The notes under the pieces: model-generated
Told to the model about the DNA's origin: nothing
Databases searched by the model: none
Seen by the model: the letters and a program-made list of their open reading frames with translations, nothing else
Source: Sporosarcina koreensis
GTDB lineage: Bacteria; Bacillota; Bacilli; Bacillales_A; Planococcaceae
DNA length: 36,972 bases
NCBI RefSeq assembly: GCF_001531445.1
Contig: NZ_LQYA01000123.1
Coordinates: forward strand, 58,050-95,021
Direction of reading: 5' to 3'
In this document: piece by piece, positions 32,463 through 36,972 of the stretch
How the letters are laid out: each line of letters begins with the position of its first letter
Numbering within the stretch: the stretch's first letter is position 1
Program-made: the position numbers and the translations under genes

Positions 32463-33653
32463 ATGTCAGTACAACTGGATATCGAAAAAAGGAATCATCG
32501 TAAATTGGGTCAGGAGCTTGAATTGTTCATGTCGTCAGAGGAAGCGCCAGGCATGCCGTTTTATTTGCCGAAAGGGATGATTGTCAGGAACGAGTTGGAG
32601 CAGTTTTGGAAACGGAAGCATCAGGAAGCGGGCTATGATGAGATTAAGACGCCGATTATGATGAAGCAGGAGCTATGGGAGCAATCTGGACATTGGGATC
32701 ACTATCATGAAAATATGTACTTTTCCGATGTGGATGAACAGCAATATGCATTGAAACCGATGAATTGTCCGGGGGCGATGCTGATCTTTAATCATAAACG
32801 GAGAAGTTACCGGGAGTTGCCGATCCGTTATGCGGAATTAGGTTTAGTGCATCGTCATGAATTATCCGGCTCATTGAATGGACTATTGCGTGTTCGTGCA
32901 TTTACACAAGATGATGCGCATCTATTCGTTCGGAAAGATCAAATTAAGCGGGAAGTCGATCATGTATTGGATTTGATTGACGATATTTATTCGGAATTCG
33001 GTTTCAGCTATGAAGTCGAATTATCGACAAGGCCCGAAAATTATATGGGGTCCGTCGATTTATGGAATGAAGCGGAGCAATCATTGGAAGAAGTGTTGAA
33101 ACAAAGAGGAATGGCCTATCGCATTAACGAAGGGGACGGCGCGTTTTATGGCCCGAAAATTGATTTTCACATTTTGGATTCGTTAGGGCGGAGCTGGCAA
33201 TGCGGCACAGTTCAATTGGACTTCCAAATGCCCGAGAAATTCAATTGCCGGTACATTAATGAAGAGAATGAGCTTAAATTTCCAATCATTATCCATCGAG
33301 CGATTTTCGGTTCAGTCGAGAGATTCCTTGCCATTCTCGTTGAGCATTATGCGGGAGAATTTCCGTTGTGGCTCGCACCGGAACAAGTAAGAATCATACC
33401 GATTGCCGATAAGCATATATCTTACGCTGAAGAAGTGGGGAAAGAGCTTGTTGCAAAAGGATATCGTGTGAAAGTGGATGATCGAGCTGAAAAAATGGGG
33501 TTGAAAATTAGGGAGTCGGAAAAGCAGAAAGTCCCTTATATGATGATTGTTGGCGATCAGGAAGTTGAAAAGCAATTGGTTTCTGTCCGAAAGCGGAAAG
33601 AAGGGGACATCGGACAATTGAAGATGGAGGAAATGTTCGATGTGCTGAACTGA
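32463..33653 (+). CDS. thrS: Threonyl-tRNA synthetase-like protein without editing domain
   Basis: A 396-residue class II synthetase. It starts exactly at the linker that follows the editing domain in full ThrRS (IEKRNHRKLGQELELF) and contains the catalytic core and anticodon-binding domain only. The TGS and editing (N1/N2) domains, about 240 residues, are absent. The zinc ligands are C102 (MNCPG), H153 (DDAHLF; the spacing of 51 equals E. coli C334/H385) and H278 (IIIHRAIFGS). Motif 2 HRHELSGSLNGLLRVRAFTQDDAH and motif 3 SVERFLAILVEHYAGEFPLWLAP are intact. AGGAGGAATTACA precedes ATG 32463, and two tandem threonine T-boxes control it. It is probably a starvation-induced accessory ThrRS, with the housekeeping copy elsewhere (inference). 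Confidence 0.93.
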   Translation: MSVQLDIEKRNHRKLGQELELFMSSEEAPGMPFYLPKGMIVRNELEQFWKRKHQEAGYDEIKTPIMMKQELWEQSGHWDHYHENMYFSDVDEQQYALKPMNCPGAMLIFNHKRRSYRELPIRYAELGLVHRHELSGSLNGLLRVRAFTQDDAHLFVRKDQIKREVDHVLDLIDDIYSEFGFSYEVELSTRPENYMGSVDLWNEAEQSLEEVLKQRGMAYRINEGDGAFYGPKIDFHILDSLGRSWQCGTVQLDFQMPEKFNCRYINEENELKFPIIIHRAIFGSVERFLAILVEHYAGEFPLWLAPEQVRIIPIADKHISYAEEVGKELVAKGYRVKVDDRAEKMGLKIRESEKQKVPYMMIVGDQEVEKQLVSVRKRKEGDIGQLKMEEMFDVLN

Positions 33654-33676
33654 CTCACCAACTGTATCCAACAAGA

Positions 33677-33704
33677 GCTAAGCAACCAAACTGCTTAGCC
33701 CTTT
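33677..33704 (+). terminator. Terminator after the ThrRS gene
   Basis: GCTAAGCA (33677-33684) and TGCTTAGC (33692-33699) form a perfect stem, followed by a C/T-rich tail. Confidence 0.75.
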
Positions 33705-33779
33705 CTATGTTTCTTTTCAAAATTAATAGCGTTATAATTAACGATAGTTAGAAAATATCGAAATATGGGGGTCTTTGAT

Positions 33780-34667
33780 ATGTGGGTACAACGTTTGATT
33801 AACACAGCGCGAGGGACTTTTGAGGTTTTTGAAAAAGGGGAAGGCGAGCCGTTAGCCGTCACTCATCTATACAGCGAATACGATGACCGGGGGAATGCGT
33901 TCGCAAATCCGTTCACTGAGCATTATCATGTCTACCTCATCAACTTGCGAGGAGCAGGGAAATCGGAAGGCGCGCAATCAGAAGAGCAATATAGTATGAA
34001 AGAATCCGTGCTGGATTTGGAGGCGATACGAGAAGCGCTCCAAATACCGAAGTGGGGCTTTGCAGGCCATTCGACAGGAGGCATGTTAGCTCTTGTGTAT
34101 GCTGTGATGAGAGAAGAATCTTTAACGAAAATCATCGCTGGCGGCGCTGCAGCAAGCGTCGAGTATAGTGCGGATCCTGGCAGTATGTATTGCAAGGAAA
34201 ACCCGAACTTCGAACGCATTATTGAAATCATGAATCGACTGGATACAGCAGGTGTGGCATTGGAGGAAAGACGGGCTTTAGGCCGTGAATGGAATTTGAT
34301 GTCTTTCCATTCGGAAGAAAAAATGGAGTCGGCTTTTCAGAAGCCGAATAGCGGCAAGACGGTCGGGGATCGATTGACATATTTCAGAAAAGTGGACTGC
34401 AAGACGTATGATGTTAGAGATGATCTGAAGCAAATCAACTTGCCTGCTTACATATATGCAGGAATATACGATGCGCAATGCCCGCATAAATTCGGTGTTG
34501 AAATCGCGGATTGCCTTCCGAACGCCAGCTTCACATCGTTCCTACATAGTAACCATTATCCGTTTTTTGAGGAAGAGGAAGAATTTGATGCGTTTGTAAG
34601 AAGTACTTTGAATCGTGTAGAGGGAGTTGCGGTATCGGTACAGACAGGGACAAAAGATGAAAAATAA
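33780..34667 (+). CDS. Alpha/beta hydrolase (proline iminopeptidase-like)
   Basis: A 295-residue alpha/beta-hydrolase. The nucleophile elbow GHSTGG gives S98, and the rest of the triad is D231 ([10 protein letters not shown]) and H259 (HSNHYPFF). The oxyanion-side segment [10 protein letters not shown] (about 53-62) resembles that of prolyl aminopeptidases. A cap domain of about 100 residues lies between. I use ATG 33780 (MWVQRLINT), with GGGGG 8 bases upstream; the ATG at 33765 overlaps that site. It overlaps the next gene by 11 bases. The substrate is unknown. Confidence 0.88.
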   Translation: MWVQRLINTARGTFEVFEKGEGEPLAVTHLYSEYDDRGNAFANPFTEHYHVYLINLRGAGKSEGAQSEEQYSMKESVLDLEAIREALQIPKWGFAGHSTGGMLALVYAVMREESLTKIIAGGAAASVEYSADPGSMYCKENPNFERIIEIMNRLDTAGVALEERRALGREWNLMSFHSEEKMESAFQKPNSGKTVGDRLTYFRKVDCKTYDVRDDLKQINLPAYIYAGIYDAQCPHKFGVEIADCLPNASFTSFLHSNHYPFFEEEEEFDAFVRSTLNRVEGVAVSVQTGTKDEK

Positions 34668-35271
34668 CGATCTCTTTGCATACCATCTCGTCACAAATAA
34701 GAAAATGGAACTCGGACAGATCATCCACTTTGACGACGGTCAACACAACACTTTGTATCGCTTCTTTTTTGAAAAGGAACAAATAAATTCTAAAGGAGAG
34801 GATTCTTTACAGATCTTACAAGGCCAATATACAAGTGACGGCTTGAATTTGAAAAAAGAAGATGCCGAAGTAGTAAGCAGGTATATGGGACAAACGATCA
34901 GAGCGATTCGAGAAGCACTAACCGAAATGGTGAGATTACAAGAGTATCCTGATTATCCTTCAAGACTGTCGTGCTTATACGCGGCGAAAACATATGAAGA
35001 CGCATTGAAGTGGAAACAATTTTTTGAGTCCTATAATCGAAAGGTTTTACAGATTGTCAAATTACGAGTGAAAGGATCTTATTTTGAGGGAGATGCTAAC
35101 CTTCTGCCAAAAGAAGATGGTGTGCCTTTCGTTCAAAAAATTTCCCAAGCGAAAGAGTATTGGAAGGGCAATGTGAACAATGAACTTCCTGAGCTATTGA
35201 TTAATGGAGAAATTGAAGTTGTAGAAATCATTGATGATTTTTCATGTAAATGTAGCACACTCTTGGTATGA
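34657..35271 (+). CDS. Uncharacterised protein, DUF2441-like
   Basis: A 204-residue soluble protein that starts [27 protein letters not shown], reminiscent of DUF2441 proteins of Bacilli. The middle holds a long helical stretch ([23 protein letters not shown]) and [22 protein letters not shown], and the C-terminus ends in [10 protein letters not shown]. It has no signal peptide or membrane helix. ATG 34657 lies inside the 3' end of the hydrolase gene, so the two are coupled. The 'YHLVT...G..I' beginning and the 'RLSCLYA..' block look like an ADP-ribosyltransferase-type fold, but I cannot verify the residues. Function unknown. Confidence 0.6.
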   Translation: MKNNDLFAYHLVTNKKMELGQIIHFDDGQHNTLYRFFFEKEQINSKGEDSLQILQGQYTSDGLNLKKEDAEVVSRYMGQTIRAIREALTEMVRLQEYPDYPSRLSCLYAAKTYEDALKWKQFFESYNRKVLQIVKLRVKGSYFEGDANLLPKEDGVPFVQKISQAKEYWKGNVNNELPELLINGEIEVVEIIDDFSCKCSTLLV

Positions 35272-35293
35272 CTAGATTGGATGTGGAAGCTTG

Positions 35294-36436
35294 ATGAAGA
35301 AAATGGTTTGCTCAATTTTGTTATTGACATTTCTTTTCATCCTAACCTCCTGCAATGCGAGTGTTGAAGAAAAAAATCCAATTGATAAAGAAGTTTTCCA
35401 CAAAAACAAGTAATGATAATGACAATCCGTCTGTGAAGGATGTAAAAAATGTTGACGTCGTAAATACCCATGGAAGTATTGAAGGATTGGAAAGAATGCA
35501 GAACTTCTATCATAATTTGCAGAATGGTATTTCATCTGAATTACGAATTGTCCACTATACAATTGAAGGGGATCCAATCGTTACAGACCTGAATTATAAA
35601 GAAGATACTGTAAAAGTGACCTATGATTCATCACGTGATAACTTCGGAAGTGGTGAAATAACGAGCGTTATATGCAGCGATTTGCTGGAGGAAGTTAATC
35701 CCACGAATACTTCCTATATCGCCACAGGTTGCTCAGATGACTTTTTCGGAATGGCAGAGATTTTAACAATAGAATATAATTTGGGGCGACAAGATCTTTT
35801 CGGGTTGGAATTGAAATTCGGAGAAAAACTGGAAAACGAACTAAATACGAAAACAAAAGAAGCTACGCACATCAATGCAAGCAAAACGAGGACAACAAGT
35901 GATTTCAAACTATCTACACCTGTGAAACAAGAAGTCTTTAAAAAGTTGATCATGGCAAATTATTTAGGTGAGCTTGATTTAAAAACTACATGTCAGTCAG
36001 AAGACTCCAAGGAATATTATCTAAAAGTATATATTAACGGTGGGGATCGTGATTATCATTGGTCTAGCTGTGATCAAGGTTCGGACGCTTTAAAATTCAC
36101 AGAGATTGCTGAATATATGATTTTGCAATCTGAAATGGAGCAAACTGAAAGTCCCGAAACCGTGATTCAAGGGTATATTCTGCAAGTAGAAGATGACACG
36201 CTGTTAATCGGAGTAGATTTGAATATTTTGGATTATGAATTGCTCAAAGATGAAATACAGCATATTGATCTTAGCGCATACGTATTGATTTTATTAGTTT
36301 GGAAGGCGTTAAAACTGATGAGTTCAAGATTGGCGATAAAATAGAAACAATTATAAAGGGAAGCATAACAGGTTCAAACCCAGGAATAGCCCAAGTGAAG
36401 GATATTATGAGGCTAGACATTTCAGTCACACGCTAA
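35294..36436 (+). pseudogene. DUF4362-type lipoprotein gene with two frameshifts
   Basis: ATG 35294 opens a lipoprotein signal (MKKMVCSILLLTFLFILTSC, lipobox LTSC), but this frame stops at TAA 35411. The body continues in the +1 frame from about 35405: NVDVVNTHGSIEGLERMQNF, SELRIVHYTIEGDPIVTDL and YDSSRDNFGSGEI, the hallmarks of DUF4362. It returns to the original frame near 36282-36287 (IDFISLEGVKTDEFKIGDK...RLDISVTR) and ends at TAA 36434. So two compensating indels split one gene of about 380 codons; the first lies near an A5 run (35402-35406). The open frame alone (35355-36344) lacks any signal peptide. Either the gene is broken or the sequence has errors. Confidence 0.7.
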
Positions 36437-36473
36437 ATAAATAATTGAAATGATTTTTTAATCTTTTTTCCTA

Positions 36474-36600
36474 GTTGATTGAAGTGCAGAGCGGCGACTC
36501 CAGCGGGAACAGCGCGAGCTGAAGACCCTGGACTGAGCACAGCGAAGGAAGCGGCTGAAGCCGTGCCCGCGGAAAGCGTCCGCTCGGAACGGAAATCAAC
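36474..36600. repeat. Bacillales intergenic repeat, copy 2
   Basis: The element runs from GTTGATT (36474-36480) to AATCAAC (36594-36600), which are inverted ends. Inside are GCAGAGCGGCGACTCC, GCGCGAGCTGAAGACCC, GGCTGAAGCCGTGCCCGCGG and AAAGCGTCCGCTC. It is a fuller copy of the element at 14181-14291 and has several self-complementary parts. It sits between the lipoprotein pseudogene and the thioesterase. Confidence 0.8.
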
Positions 36601-36680
36601 GTTTTTCAACTCCATCAATAAGCTACACAAACAGCAATATCTCGATCTCTTTTGTATAATGGACAACAGAGGTGATGATA

Positions 36681-36953
36681 GTGTTTGTCAGTGAAAAAGA
36701 AGTAGAAATCCGGTATGCGGAGACGGACCAGATGGGCGTCGTCTATCATGCCAATTACTTAGTATGGATGGAAATTGGCCGAACAAGCCTTATTCAAGAC
36801 TTAGGGTTTACATATGCCGGTCTAGAGGCCGAAGGATATCTTTCCCCTGTTATTGACTTATCTATTCAATATAAGGCGGCCATGAGATACGGACAGAAAG
36901 CAACCGTTCGGACATGGGTTGAGTCCCATGGAAAACTGCGGACTGTATATGGC
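36681..36953 (+). CDS. YneP-like acyl-CoA thioesterase, 5' part
   Basis: The frame runs to the point where genomic sequence gives way to adapter, giving about 91 codons. FVSEKEVEIRYAETDQMGVVYHANYLVWMEIGRTSLIQDLGF is the 4-hydroxybenzoyl-CoA thioesterase-type hot-dog signature, with the catalytic aspartate in ETDQMGVVYHANY. B. subtilis YneP lies downstream of citB in the same way. I favour GTG 36681 because AGAGGTG (36668-36674) stands six bases upstream; ATG 36675 is the alternative. A TATAAT at 36655-36660 is a plausible -10. The C-terminus is missing. Confidence 0.88.
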
Positions 36954-36972
36954 CTGTCTCTTATACACATCT
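36954..36972. other. Nextera/Tn5 mosaic-end adapter sequence
   Basis: The last 19 bases, CTGTCTCTTATACACATCT, equal the Tn5 mosaic-end/Nextera adapter as read at the end of short inserts. They are not genomic and are wrongly translated if the thioesterase frame is extended through them. Confidence 0.97.

Overview
The window reads as a chromosomal segment of a low-GC Firmicute of the order Bacillales. The block ccdA, thioredoxin-like gene, ccdC, yneK-like gene, acnA (citB) and a yneP-type thioesterase resembles the yne/citB neighbourhood of Bacillus subtilis. The DUF1659/DUF2922/YvrJ trio and the intergenic repeats seen here are, as I recall, common in Planococcaceae (Sporosarcina-like) genomes. 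The genus is inference; no rRNA gene is present. The right edge ends in an exact Nextera/Tn5 adapter (36954-36972), so the window ends at a contig edge of a short-read assembly.

Layout. 1-3381: a DUF418 membrane protein cut by the left edge, divergent from an OmpR-type response regulator and sensor kinase, with a symmetrical set of hexamer repeats between them. 3382-11260: an AT-rich accessory region. It begins with a FapR-box promoter driving a FabH paralogue and FabZ, followed by a decayed PlsC-like remnant and a PlsY, so it looks like a partly eroded fatty acid/phospholipid module. It continues with a DNA alkylation repair protein, a phosphotransferase preceded by a short leader peptide and a ladder of terminator-like hairpins, and a SAM methyltransferase. 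Short repeats containing an inverted CAATCG...CGATTG motif are scattered through it. 11334-14654: an SOS locus, with two LexA boxes in front of a UvrX-type Y-family polymerase, a convergent MFS transporter, and YolD.

14729-18329: a heterodimeric ABC exporter of BmrCD type with asymmetric nucleotide-binding sites. 18525-22974: redox and envelope functions: CcdA, a CxxC thioredoxin-like protein and CcdC (thiol and cytochrome c biogenesis), a DUF2621 protein, the DUF1659/DUF2922/YvrJ trio, a SCO1-type copper chaperone lipoprotein and a lytic transglycosylase. 23142-27083: a GlsB/YeaQ small membrane protein and nicotinamidase on the minus strand, then aconitase AcnA.

27187-36953: two tandem paralogous secreted proteins with C-terminal SLH domains; a consensus promoter followed by two tandem threonine T-box leaders that control a ThrRS lacking the TGS and editing domains; an alpha/beta hydrolase overlapping a DUF2441-like gene; a DUF4362-type lipoprotein gene with two compensating frameshifts; a Bacillales intergenic repeat; and the start of a YneP-type acyl-CoA thioesterase.

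The most interesting items are the tandem T-box/editing-less ThrRS unit, the FapR-controlled lipid module, the leader-peptide attenuator in front of the phosphotransferase, and the symmetrical operator array of the two-component system.
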